A stretch of DNA of 21,653 nucleotides from CAZVON01 sp964628435. Its GTDB lineage: Bacteria > Patescibacteriota > Microgenomatia > Levybacterales > UBA12049. Made by a program: the position numbers and the translations under genes. The stretch lies in contig CAZVON010000021.1 in NCBI GenBank assembly GCA_964628435.1, forward strand, positions 1 to 21,653, given 5' to 3'. How positions within the stretch are numbered: the first letter of the stretch is position 1; the number at the start of each line of letters is the position of its first letter. Positions 1 to 6,814 of this stretch are shown one piece after another. Below the pieces are notes generated by a model that saw nothing but the letters and a program-made list of their open reading frames with translations, was not told the origin of the DNA and made no database searches.

Positions 1-55
1 TGAAACGCCACAGTCAAACGTGGCTGGGACGTTTGACGTCCCGTCTGACGTTTCA
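1..55. repeat. Compound palindromic repeat at window edge
   Basis: The outer arms TGAAACG (1-7) and CGTTTCA (49-55) are perfect reverse complements. Inside are two competing hairpins: GTCAAACG (13-20) with CGTTTGAC (30-37), and GGGACGT (26-32) with ACGTCCC (36-42) around a TTG loop. The window begins exactly at the outer arm, as would happen if a contig broke at a multicopy repeat. The element is open in the frame of the GIY-YIG gene that follows. It resembles REP-type or protein-inserted palindromic elements; copy number cannot be judged from one occurrence. Confidence 0.7.
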
Positions 56-284
56 AGATTATAAATTGTACATTGGCTTTACTAATAATCTCAAAAATCG
101 ATTAACTCTTCATGCAAATGGTAAAGTAGAAGCAACCGAAAACAGAACTCCTTTAAAACTAATTCATTACGAATACTTCATCAATGAAAAAGATGCAAAA
201 GCTAGAGAAAGATTTTTGAAAAGCGGTTATGGAAGAAAACAGTTTAAAGAAATACTAAAGAACACTCTCGAAGCTTTGGTATAA
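3..284 (+). CDS. GIY-YIG nuclease-like protein, 5' end at or beyond window edge
   Basis: The conserved part matches the small solo GIY-YIG (UPF0213/YhbQ-like) family: LYIGFT is the second half of the GIY-YIG signature, followed by the conserved Arg in NLKNRL, a basic loop ending in PLKLIHYE, and a C-terminal RFLKSGYGRKQFKEIL helix. The first half of the signature (the strand carrying GIY/VYLL) is missing from the visible part. The frame is open to the window edge, and the codons before residue LYIG are encoded by the palindrome at 1-55. A TTG at 33 could start an 83-aa product, but it lies inside the repeat and would leave the domain incomplete, so I treat the gene as running off the left end. 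Role in the family: DNA-cleaving or repair-type domain of unclear substrate. Either the repeat inserted in frame or it truncated the gene. Confidence 0.7.
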   Translation, partial: KRHSQTWLGRLTSRLTFQDYKLYIGFTNNLKNRLTLHANGKVEATENRTPLKLIHYEYFINEKDAKARERFLKSGYGRKQFKEILKNTLEALV

Positions 285-285
285 T
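280..285 (+). promoter_or_regulatory. -10 box, predicted leaderless start of the YdeI-like gene
   Basis: TATAAT overlaps the stop codon of the preceding gene and ends 8 nt before the ATG at 294. With normal sigma-70 spacing, transcription would begin at or next to the start codon. No Shine-Dalgarno sequence is present. Confidence 0.6.
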
Positions 286-293
286 ATCTTCAT

Positions 294-824
294 ATGTCGA
301 CAATCAATTTTAAAGCTAAATTGTTTAAAATCAACTCATGGATCATTTTAAGGTTGCCTAAGGATGCAAGTATGATGCTTCCATCACGAGGTTTGGTAAT
401 GGTCGAAGGAACCATTAATGGGTTCCCTTTTCAAGCTGCGCTCGAACCAGATGGTAAAGGAAGCCACTGGTTTAGACCTGACAAAAGGTTGCTTGATGAC
501 GTTCGTGCTGCGGCAGGCGATACTGTACAGGTTTTGCTTGAACCGACCAAAGAATGGATAGAGCCGGAAGTTCCTGAAGATTTCAAAAAGGCTTTGGCAA
601 CTTCCCTCAAAGCAGAGGCTTTATGGAAAAATATTACACCAAACGCACGTTGGGAATGGATTCGTTGGATACGCGCTGTGAAACTTCCGGAAACGCGCCA
701 AAAGCATATTGAAGTTGCCCTGTCAAAGCTTAACAAAGGTATGAGAAGACCATGTTGCTTTAACCGCAATCTCTGTTCCGAGCCTTACATATCACACAAC
801 TGGAGACTGTTGGAAGCAAATTAA
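294..824 (+). CDS. YdeI/OmpD-associated family protein with DUF1905 domain
   Basis: The 176-residue protein has a DUF1905-type beta-barrel half (about residues 3-90; signature GLVMVEGTINGFPF, then GSHWFRP and GDTVQVLLEP). It is followed by the YdeI/OmpD-associated helical half (about 95-165; PEDFKKAL, then ARWEWIRWIRAVKLPETRQKHIE), and ends with the family's Cys-containing tail RRPCCFNR. Members are small cytoplasmic proteins; one group has been linked to bacteriocin protection, but biochemical function is not established. The ATG at 294 is supported by the -10 box just upstream. The stop codon shares the TTAA at 821-824 with the stop of the convergent phosphatase gene. Family call is confident; function is not known. 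Confidence 0.85.
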   Translation: MSTINFKAKLFKINSWIILRLPKDASMMLPSRGLVMVEGTINGFPFQAALEPDGKGSHWFRPDKRLLDDVRAAAGDTVQVLLEPTKEWIEPEVPEDFKKALATSLKAEALWKNITPNARWEWIRWIRAVKLPETRQKHIEVALSKLNKGMRRPCCFNRNLCSEPYISHNWRLLEAN

Positions 825-1726
825 ACAGCTAGTTTTTTGGCAATAAGGACCGTTTGGTCGTCGGAGAATTGATCGGGAGCTGAAGTCTTGACTGCCGGAT
901 ATTTTTTCCACCGCAATGGATCTTCTTTTTCAGCTTGTACAAAAGCGCTTTCAAATGCATCTACACTTGCCTCTTCCGGAACTACATAATAACCATCCGA
1001 GAATATTTCCAGTGTTTCGACACTATCAATATCAAATTCATATACTTTTATAAATTTAGCAGGAACCGGAGTCCCATCTACTATTCCTAACCCTAGTGGA
1101 TCGTCGGGGTTGTTAAAATATTTTCCCGCCTGTGTTTTTAGATCCTGATCAATTGCGGCTCTTCCTAAGGTGCGAAGCTCATCGTCTGAGAGCTCTTTGT
1201 TGTCGGCCTGTGCTTTTTCCATTGCCGCAACTCGTTTTTGAATCATTAAGTCTTCGGATAGAATATGATCCTGGTGAATAAGATTGCCGTTTACCCGAAA
1301 ACGCACGTCTCCCACTGCAGTAACAACAAGCTTGTTGTCGTGTATTCGCGCAGCGGTAAAAAGCGCTGCAGGGCGGGCTTCTGGTTTTTTTGCAAGAATC
1401 TCCTGTGCGCCTTCTACCTTTGCTACTTCTTCGTTAATTCTAGCAGTTATTGCATTTACCAACTCGATGCCATTGAGACTTGAAGGGGTTGATTTAAAAA
1501 CATCTTTTAATACATTGGTAGCAAACTGAGCACTGCTACTTCCTAAAAATTTTACATCGGTTCTTGGTGCAGATCCGTCTATAACTGCGAATGTGTGAGA
1601 AGTTGCAACAAAACCATCTTCATTGCGTTCTGGGTTCTTGTGGAGTCTACCAATAGACAGCGCCTCTACGGCAAAACCGCCCAATTCTCTCTTCTCAGCT
1701 GCGCTACTTTGAGTATTTTCTATCAT
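821..1726 (-). CDS. PP2C-like protein phosphatase
   Basis: The 301-residue protein shows the PP2C metal-binding motifs in the right order: NEDGF (about residue 35), FAVIDGSA (about 47), a GDVRF strand corresponding to the GDSR motif, SDGYY (about 245) and DDQTVLIA near the C terminus. The Asp residues of these motifs would bind the two Mn/Mg ions that activate water to hydrolyse phospho-Ser/Thr. There is no membrane segment or sensor domain, so it is a solo cytoplasmic phosphatase; no kinase is seen nearby. Its ATG overlaps the stop of the upstream gene by four bases (ATGA, 1723-1726), so the two are very likely translationally coupled and functionally linked. Substrate unknown. An insertion-rich middle (residues 110-200) makes it a divergent family member. 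Confidence 0.8.
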   Translation of the reverse strand: MIENTQSSAAEKRELGGFAVEALSIGRLHKNPERNEDGFVATSHTFAVIDGSAPRTDVKFLGSSSAQFATNVLKDVFKSTPSSLNGIELVNAITARINEEVAKVEGAQEILAKKPEARPAALFTAARIHDNKLVVTAVGDVRFRVNGNLIHQDHILSEDLMIQKRVAAMEKAQADNKELSDDELRTLGRAAIDQDLKTQAGKYFNNPDDPLGLGIVDGTPVPAKFIKVYEFDIDSVETLEIFSDGYYVVPEEASVDAFESAFVQAEKEDPLRWKKYPAVKTSAPDQFSDDQTVLIAKKLAV

Positions 1727-2715
1727 ATGAGTGTATGCGAAACAGGGTCAAAAGATCCTTTTCCGGTTAAAGCATACCACACGGTCCCCTTGATTTCGTT
1801 TTCCCGATAGGGCATTGATTCGTGTTTGGTAGTTGGCATTGCATAGATAAAATAATTAGTTTCTGGTGGTACCATTCCAATGGTTTGTGCCATTCTGCTT
1901 GCTCGAATGCCTTGTAAATTAATTGGTTCTATAAAAGAATTTCCGGGTACAATATTTGCTTCCAAATATTTTTTGAATTCTACCCCTTGTGTAAAAGTAT
2001 CATGGATTCCTTCGGGTCCAACAAAATCTACTGATTCTTTTGGAATAAAAACATTCTTTTGACTTAATGCAATTTTAATGGGATTAATTTCATGTGCTTC
2101 TCCGGAATATGCAATGCGAATTCCAGAACTTGTTACAGCTTGTTTTGCTTTTTCCCGCAACGCGTTTAATGCTTCGTTGTCGTTGGTTAAAACATGCTGA
2201 TTTAAAAACAGTAACAGGTCTTCGTCTGGCCAGTTTTCTTTAATTCCTGCCAAGACGATTGCCAGAATTGCAGCTTGATCCGACCGGACCCTGTCTCCTC
2301 CTTGCATGGCCGGGTCATGTTTGTATTTATCGTTTTTATTTAAATGATAATAATCCCCAGGTGCTGAGCGGTCGATAACATGGGTAATTGACGGAGCAAT
2401 TGTTTTAAGTTTTGTAAGGCGCAATTCTGCGGGTTCTCTTCCAACTGTTTCGTAAGAAAGCATTTCTGAAAGGCACGAATTAATAAGTGCAGGCACTTTT
2501 TCATGCAGTTCTGCTTGGGAGAAGCCAATATAATCTTTGTGAACTTGTGCCCTTGCAACCTCGCTACCGGTGCGATCATTAAGGTCTTGTTTAAAAACAC
2601 TTCCTATAATTGCAGATGCTTGGGGAAGATCTGTTGAGCTAAAAGTTTCATTCCATGGATTTGGGATACGCTCCAGTCTTGTTGCATTTATTCCCACTGG
2701 TTCGGTATCTGTCAT
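1723..2715 (-). CDS. Unrecognised 330-aa cytoplasmic protein coupled to PP2C-like gene
   Basis: I do not recognise this family. The 330-residue product has no signal peptide or membrane segment and looks globular and soluble. The last third (about 225-320) has alternating strands and helices with a VDFVGPEG stretch and a conserved-looking Met/Pro/Thr segment (FIYAMPTTKHESMPYREN). This faintly recalls DUF218/YdcF-like folds, but not enough for a call. It is the first gene of a two-gene operon with the PP2C-like phosphatase (ATGA overlap), which suggests it is a partner, substrate or sensor for that enzyme. The ATG at 2715 is fixed by a TATAAT box seven bases upstream on the minus strand. The gene is certain; the function is not known. 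Confidence 0.8.
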   Translation of the reverse strand: MTDTEPVGINATRLERIPNPWNETFSSTDLPQASAIIGSVFKQDLNDRTGSEVARAQVHKDYIGFSQAELHEKVPALINSCLSEMLSYETVGREPAELRLTKLKTIAPSITHVIDRSAPGDYYHLNKNDKYKHDPAMQGGDRVRSDQAAILAIVLAGIKENWPDEDLLLFLNQHVLTNDNEALNALREKAKQAVTSSGIRIAYSGEAHEINPIKIALSQKNVFIPKESVDFVGPEGIHDTFTQGVEFKKYLEANIVPGNSFIEPINLQGIRASRMAQTIGMVPPETNYFIYAMPTTKHESMPYRENEIKGTVWYALTGKGSFDPVSHTLI

Positions 2716-2722
2716 ACAGGTA

Positions 2723-2728
2723 ATTATA
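2723..2728 (-). promoter_or_regulatory. Extended -10 box for the phosphatase operon
   Basis: On the minus strand the sequence is TGG-TATAAT, an extended -10, ending seven bases before the ATG at 2715. A leaderless transcript is predicted. The -35 region (TTTCCC at 17-bp spacing) is weak. Confidence 0.6.
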
Positions 2729-2864
2729 CCAAAAATACACTGTGTGGGAAATCTGCAGTTTAGAGATCAGCAAATGCCGTTCTAAAAAATACTATCTCTC
2801 CCTGCGATAGTGTACTATAATAGGTACGGACAACATTCGGCAAGCCACTCACCAGTCCTATAGT

Positions 2865-2893
2865 TTGACATTTTGCCCTTATTTTGTTAGAAT
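2865..2893 (+). promoter_or_regulatory. Near-consensus sigma-70 promoter of the HExxxH peptidase gene
   Basis: TTGACA (2865-2870) is followed after exactly 17 bp by TAGAAT (2888-2893), which is preceded by a TGT extension. The -10 ends seven bases before the ATG at 2901, so the mRNA should start at or within one base of the start codon. This also rules out the in-frame TTG at 2865 as a translation start, because it lies inside the -35 element. Confidence 0.8.
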
Positions 2894-2900
2894 ATCTCCA

Positions 2901-4199
2901 ATGAACAAAGAGCTCTTCGGTCAAGCAAATCAGCTTTGGACTGCAGACAAAAAAATAGCAAAATTTGCTGCCCGACATGAGGTTTTTCCCTATGGCGAGG
3001 CGGTTAGAATTCATGAGGGCATGATTAGCCTGAGTGGACAAATCCCATCTTCTCCAAACCTAACCTCCACAGACGAATTACATGGGTTGGAGCTAAAACG
3101 AAGACTTGAGGCCCGGGGGCTTGCGCTAGGGCGTTTTTTAAGTGGTCAGCCGACTACACTAGAGGATACAGTGAATGGTTTTGGGCTTGAGCCTGAAGAT
3201 CTTAATGGAATTCTCCCATGGCTTACAGTTAATAGAGGTAAGACACTAGATGCAATTGAGAGACTCTTTAAAGAAGCGGACATTGCTAGTTACGAACTCG
3301 GTCTTTCAACCGATATTCCACGTGTCAGGCAACAAGCCGAAGGATTTGCCGGAACACAAATTTCAAATTATCATCAAAAATTAGGAGCTCTTTTTGAAGG
3401 CTTAACCACAGCCGGTAACTATTTACACAGAATTACTTCAGAAGCTTCTACACAAGAGAGATCTTATTTTAATATCCACTCTGGAAGACTTGCTTTGGCA
3501 ATTAGTGCAATTTGTTATGAATTGGAAGATGGAACAATTCAGCTAAGGGAAAGAGAGTTGCTTCGACTTTTTGGTCATGAAGGCATGGGTCATGCGCTGC
3601 AACGTGTTATTACAAATGGCGCCGTTTTGCCCTTTTTCTTAAAAGATAGTGATAATGCAACAATCGCAGCTGAGGAATCAGCAACCCAACACTACGAGAA
3701 AGTAATTTTTGACGATGTCAAAGCATCAGAGAAAACTCAAAAAGACCTGCGTATTGCAGATAGTTTTGATGCCTTGTATCAGGAAGAACAAGATACAAGA
3801 CAAGTGACGGAATATAATCGTAAGCTTTTTTACTATACAATATTGGTTTTAGCAGATAAATCACTTGGAGATCCTCAAGATCCCGATGTTGTGCGTAAAA
3901 AAATTGATTTAATTTCTCAAGTATCCATTCACCCCGCATATGCACGGGATGCTGTAGAAAATAATAGATTTAATTATGACTCTGAAGGAAATTTTAATGC
4001 GGACGTTCTTACCGAACTGCGCTATGCTTCAGGAGCTGCTGGCCGAGCGCTTGAGATTTTTGCTAAGAATGGGGTTCATTATGGAAATAAGGCAGACAGA
4101 AGCCATATAGACATGACATTCTTGACAGGTTATTACACGCCAAAAGGGTTTGTAGAAAAAGCAAAACTAGCCGCAAAGGAAAAAAATGCGGACCTATAA
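2901..4199 (+). CDS. Putative zinc metallopeptidase, DUF1704/MATCAP-like
   Basis: The 432-residue cytoplasmic protein carries H226-E227-x-x-x-H231 in the segment LFGHEGMGHALQ. It is followed by NG at 239-240 and an acidic pair E258-E259 in AAEESATQHYE. The spacing matches the DUF1704 (QEGLA-motif, MATCAP-like) family, where HExxxH and a downstream Glu hold the zinc and the helix after EEG/EES packs beneath it. Eukaryotic relatives are tubulin carboxypeptidases; bacterial members have no settled substrate. The upstream segment with IHSGRLALAI also fits the family's strand before the metal helix. No signal peptide is seen. The gene stands alone, divergent from the phosphatase operon, with its own strong promoter. 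The family assignment rests on motif pattern and could be wrong in favour of another gluzincin. Confidence 0.65.
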   Translation: MNKELFGQANQLWTADKKIAKFAARHEVFPYGEAVRIHEGMISLSGQIPSSPNLTSTDELHGLELKRRLEARGLALGRFLSGQPTTLEDTVNGFGLEPEDLNGILPWLTVNRGKTLDAIERLFKEADIASYELGLSTDIPRVRQQAEGFAGTQISNYHQKLGALFEGLTTAGNYLHRITSEASTQERSYFNIHSGRLALAISAICYELEDGTIQLRERELLRLFGHEGMGHALQRVITNGAVLPFFLKDSDNATIAAEESATQHYEKVIFDDVKASEKTQKDLRIADSFDALYQEEQDTRQVTEYNRKLFYYTILVLADKSLGDPQDPDVVRKKIDLISQVSIHPAYARDAVENNRFNYDSEGNFNADVLTELRYASGAAGRALEIFAKNGVHYGNKADRSHIDMTFLTGYYTPKGFVEKAKLAAKEKNADL

Positions 4200-4285
4200 A
4201 ACGCTAATTCTTGAGGTCTCAAATTGCTATAATAATTCCAACCATCATGCGGTAGTCGACCACAATTTTTATCTCAATAGGATCT

Positions 4286-4393
4286 TTAACTATTCTTTCT
4301 TGCTGCGACATTAAAATAGTAAAAATATTTTTCCCAAGCAGAATCAGTTGATTTGTACACATTGTCTCCAAGGAAATAGTCGACAAGTTTCAT
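4286..4393 (-). CDS. Possible small protein, 35 aa
   Basis: A short ORF starts with MKLVDYFLGDNVYKS and is rich in aromatic residues, with no transmembrane stretch. An extended -10 (TGT-TATAAT, minus strand, about 4408-4416) lies 14 nt before its ATG, so transcription is plausible. No clear Shine-Dalgarno sequence is present and no family is recognised. A second short frame (about 30 codons, beginning MSQQERIVK) overlaps its end in another register, so the region could also be a decayed gene. Low confidence. Confidence 0.3.
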   Translation of the reverse strand: MKLVDYFLGDNVYKSTDSAWEKYFYYFNVAARKNS

Positions 4394-4468
4394 AGGAATG
4401 CTTTCTTATTATAACAAATGAAGTTGCGTAAAACACTAAATCTTGTGGAGTGTATATTGCATCGAGTT

Positions 4469-4540
4469 AAAAAAAACGCCGCAGTATAGTAACAGAAGAA
4501 TGCTTGTCAAAGTGCACTCCTCTAAAACTACCTGCGGCGT
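4469..4540 (-). terminator. Factor-independent terminator behind the desaturase gene
   Basis: On the minus strand ACGCCGCAG (4540-4532) pairs perfectly with CTGCGGCGT (4484-4476), with a further TAGT/ACTA pairing inside, and is followed directly by eight T residues (4476-4469). It lies 21 nt past the desaturase stop. The loop is unusually long (47 nt) for a simple terminator and contains AGGAGTGCA, which also occurs beside the hairpin upstream of the gene. Confidence 0.7.
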
Positions 4541-4561
4541 AACGCTGCACCGAGAGTAATG

Positions 4562-5440
4562 CTACATACCTTCTTCTGCTAAGACGGATCTCAGCCTTTC
4601 TTCGCTCGGGACACGAATATCCCATGCTAGGCCGAGTCGTTGCAGCAAAAGAATACATGCAAATGAAGGATCGTTCAAAAGGGTTGTTCCATGACGCGCG
4701 CTCCATGGAACAGCGTGGTGCGTATTATGGTAATTCTCCCCAAGCGAAAGGAGAAGCCATGGTACGTTGCCACTTCTGTCTTGGGTTGGTGTTTTGTAGG
4801 GTCGATCTCCAAAGGTGTGACAGATGGAGTTGATACTCCAGGTAAAATGGTGCACCAGGAAGATACGAACCAATCCTGCCCAGAGAAGTCCCTGAAACCC
4901 GCCCAAGAGGAACGGAGTTACGAGAGAGACAACATACCACCAAGGAGCTTGCCTATCGAGGGCAACTACCAGAGGATCACGAAGCAAATCCTTTGCATAC
5001 TCGTGTGGATCTGCTGCGTCGGACTGGAAAAACCAGCCGATATGCGCGTGGAACAGGCTTTTCATTGGACTGTGAAGATCCTCTTCCTGATCCGAAAACT
5101 GTTGGTGCATTCGATGATCTGCGACCCGGGTAATAATCTTGCCTTCGATAGCCATTAGGCCAAATATACCAAGTACTGCTCTCACCCAAGGCTTTGCTTG
5201 AAAGCTTCTGTGAGTGAAGTGACGATGGTACCCTACCGTTATCCCTAGTGCTATTGGAAGAAAGGTACCTATCAAAAGCAGAACATCAAAAAGACCAGCG
5301 ATAGTATGCCACAGTTGCCAAAAAGCTACAGGGATACTCATAAAAGGAACAACGACAATGGCTAGGACACCAACTTTGTATAATCTGCCCTTGAGCAAAG
5401 AATACGAAGTTATGGAAACAGGCTGACTTGTAACAGACAA
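4562..5440 (-). CDS. Delta-9-type fatty acid desaturase, membrane di-iron enzyme
   Basis: The 292-residue protein has the layout of acyl-CoA/acyl-lipid delta-9 desaturases: four hydrophobic helices and three histidine boxes, H72RHFTH77, H109RMHQ113 and H238NTHH242, plus the supporting N204/H208 in WSINSICH. The DRSGN...GENYHNTHH...SARHG block is characteristic. Such enzymes use O2, iron and an electron donor to place a cis double bond in an acyl chain at the membrane. The second box is normally HRxHH; here the last His is Gln (codons CAC-CAA), so one iron ligand appears to be missing. The start is TTG at 5440: an in-frame TAG lies nine bases upstream, and the next Met is inside the first helix. 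AAGGA precedes it. Base composition is richer in G+C than the flanking core genes, and the C-terminal tail resembles actinobacterial enzymes, hinting at transfer. Confidence 0.85.
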   Translation of the reverse strand: MSVTSQPVSITSYSLLKGRLYKVGVLAIVVVPFMSIPVAFWQLWHTIAGLFDVLLLIGTFLPIALGITVGYHRHFTHRSFQAKPWVRAVLGIFGLMAIEGKIITRVADHRMHQQFSDQEEDLHSPMKSLFHAHIGWFFQSDAADPHEYAKDLLRDPLVVALDRQAPWWYVVSLVTPFLLGGFQGLLWAGLVRIFLVHHFTWSINSICHTFGDRPYKTPTQDRSGNVPWLLLSLGENYHNTHHAVPWSARHGTTLLNDPSFACILLLQRLGLAWDIRVPSEERLRSVLAEEGM

Positions 5441-5482
5441 GGTGGTCTATCCTTTTGGGTTCGAATTTCTTGCTTGCACTCC

Positions 5483-5528
5483 TGCCGCAAGTAAAAAAAT
5501 AGAGTTCTCTATCCTTTTACCTGCGGCA
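5483..5528 (-). promoter_or_regulatory. 22-bp hairpin in desaturase leader
   Basis: Arms 5483-5504 and 5507-5528 pair over 22 positions with a two-base apex. Nineteen are Watson-Crick; the other three are A-C on the plus strand but G-U on the minus strand, so the full stem forms only in RNA read toward the desaturase. AGGAGTG follows the 3' arm, and AAAAGGATAGA is buried in the 5' arm and repeated unburied just before the start codon. This suggests control of the desaturase mRNA, by folding or processing, rather than a DNA-level palindrome. Confidence 0.6.
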
Positions 5529-5533
5529 AAAAA

Positions 5534-5599
5534 GGTACATAGATTTATTAACGTGCCAAAAAATATGTACCAACACAACAAATAGCTGTTACTTGTTGG
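5534..5599 (-). promoter_or_regulatory. Additional hairpins in desaturase leader
   Basis: GGTACATA (5534-5541) and TATGTACC (5564-5571) form a perfect 8-bp stem. CAACAA (5576-5581) with TTGTTG (5593-5598), or alternatively CCAACA (5570-5575) with TGTTGG (5594-5599), forms a second. With the 22-bp hairpin this makes a leader of about 170 nt between the predicted promoter (5617-5622) and the TTG start. The gap between the two genes (5441-5693) is otherwise without an ORF. Confidence 0.5.
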
Positions 5600-5616
5600 G
5601 CGATACGTACACAACA

Positions 5617-5622
5617 ATTATA
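5617..5622 (-). promoter_or_regulatory. Extended -10 box upstream of desaturase leader
   Basis: The minus strand reads TGA-TATAAT, an extended -10. No good -35 is seen at 16-18 bp. It would start the structured leader at about 5610, separating the desaturase transcript from the GH26 gene upstream. Confidence 0.5.
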
Positions 5623-5693
5623 TCAGATGACTTGTTGAAGAAATGTAGTCCAAAATTTGGAGATATAGTCCCTGTGGTGTTAAGAGTTTGGAA

Positions 5694-6647
5694 TCATCGG
5701 GTTATGAATCTGGCGCTTGATACGCCAGAGCGATACGCGTTTTGAGCGGCTGGATTAAACCAGAAAAATGCTCGGATAGCAGGGCGAGCGGCAAGTGCCT
5801 CAAAAAATTTATTGATCCACTGGTCTTTGGTCATCGTTGCTGCGGAAATATAATTATTACAATCTGCCGCTGCTGTTTCTGATACCATGATTGGCTTATG
5901 GCTGTAATGAGTATAGACTTGATCCATCGCAACTCCTGGTTCAACTGAGTCAAATTTAAGCCCAAAAAAGTCAACACCAACCCAGTCAACATATTGATCT
6001 CCCGGATAGTAATTGCGAAGATCATTCCAGGATTCATTTGGCACATTCCAGGCATTCGGGCTCCACACCCAAATTGCATTTGTCGTTCCTTCCTCTTGAA
6101 ATTTATTCCACACATAACGCCATGCATCAATATACTTTTGAGGGTCTCTTCCTGTTCTCGCACCACTCCATTCATACCAGTTGCCGTTCATTTCGTGGGC
6201 GAAGCGAAGGAAAAATGGTTTTCCATAGGTTTTTGCTTTCCTTGCAAAGTCAGTAATAACCCCGTCTTGTGAACCATTTAAAATAGCATCTAAAGTATTA
6301 TTATTTTTGTTGCCTTTCAAGTTCGGTTCCCAGACAACATGGGTTTTGATAGCAAGTGGTTCCCACACATTGATTTGCCGTTGGACGCTATCCCATGCAT
6401 TTATATACCAGCCGACATAATACATTTCCGCCGCAATTTTTTTGTCAGCTTGATTTTCAAATGTAGTAATTTGGCTGGCACTGATAGTTCTTTTTTGTGG
6501 CAAAAAGACACCGTGCCAAACCGTATTGGATCCTGAAGGAATGAGTATATCACGCGCAGCCAGTGCCTGTGGTGGGGTAAATAACGTCAATACCCCGATA
6601 ACTATAGCGATTACAACTCCTTTTGTGAAAGTGTAAAAGTACATCAT
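5694..6647 (-). CDS. Secreted GH26-type beta-mannanase-like glycoside hydrolase
   Basis: The 317-residue protein starts with a signal peptide (hydrophobic residues 9-24, likely cleavage after ALA at 30). A GH26-like TIM barrel follows. The acid/base catalyst is E152 in RFAHEMNGNWYEW and the nucleophile is E257 in IMVSETAA; WVGVDFFG is the usual strand before the nucleophile. GH26 enzymes mostly cut beta-1,4-mannans, sometimes beta-1,3:1,4-glucans, outside the cell. There is no carbohydrate-binding module or anchor, so it is probably released or loosely retained. A TATACT box ends six bases before the first ATG, so the transcript is probably leaderless; a second ATG follows immediately. No convincing terminator is seen behind it. 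Target polysaccharide is not determined. Confidence 0.85.
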   Translation of the reverse strand: MMYFYTFTKGVVIAIVIGVLTLFTPPQALAARDILIPSGSNTVWHGVFLPQKRTISASQITTFENQADKKIAAEMYYVGWYINAWDSVQRQINVWEPLAIKTHVVWEPNLKGNKNNNTLDAILNGSQDGVITDFARKAKTYGKPFFLRFAHEMNGNWYEWSGARTGRDPQKYIDAWRYVWNKFQEEGTTNAIWVWSPNAWNVPNESWNDLRNYYPGDQYVDWVGVDFFGLKFDSVEPGVAMDQVYTHYSHKPIMVSETAAADCNNYISAATMTKDQWINKFFEALAARPAIRAFFWFNPAAQNAYRSGVSSARFITR

Positions 6648-6653
6648 CTATTC

Positions 6654-6659
6654 AGTATA
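6654..6659 (-). promoter_or_regulatory. -10 box, predicted leaderless start of GH26 gene
   Basis: TATACT on the minus strand ends six bases before the ATG at 6647. The -35 region is not recognisable. Confidence 0.5.
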
Positions 6660-6814
6660 TTTATTCCAGATAAAAAAGTATAAAAAGCAAATAATAGTTT
6701 AGTAAGAAAATAGGCCTCAGTATCCTTTTTGTTTATCAACTATATTTGGCATTTGAGAATGATTCGTATTTTGGTTATTGAAGCAATCGTATTATAGTGG
6801 ATTTTCCCCAATTT

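Noticed and set aside
2865..2900. In-frame TTG that would extend the HExxxH peptidase by 12 residues
   Set aside because: It lies within a near-consensus -35 element of the gene's own promoter.
5441..5480. tRNA-like T-loop (GGTTCGAAT) before the desaturase
   Set aside because: No acceptor stem, anticodon arm or conserved C after the loop.
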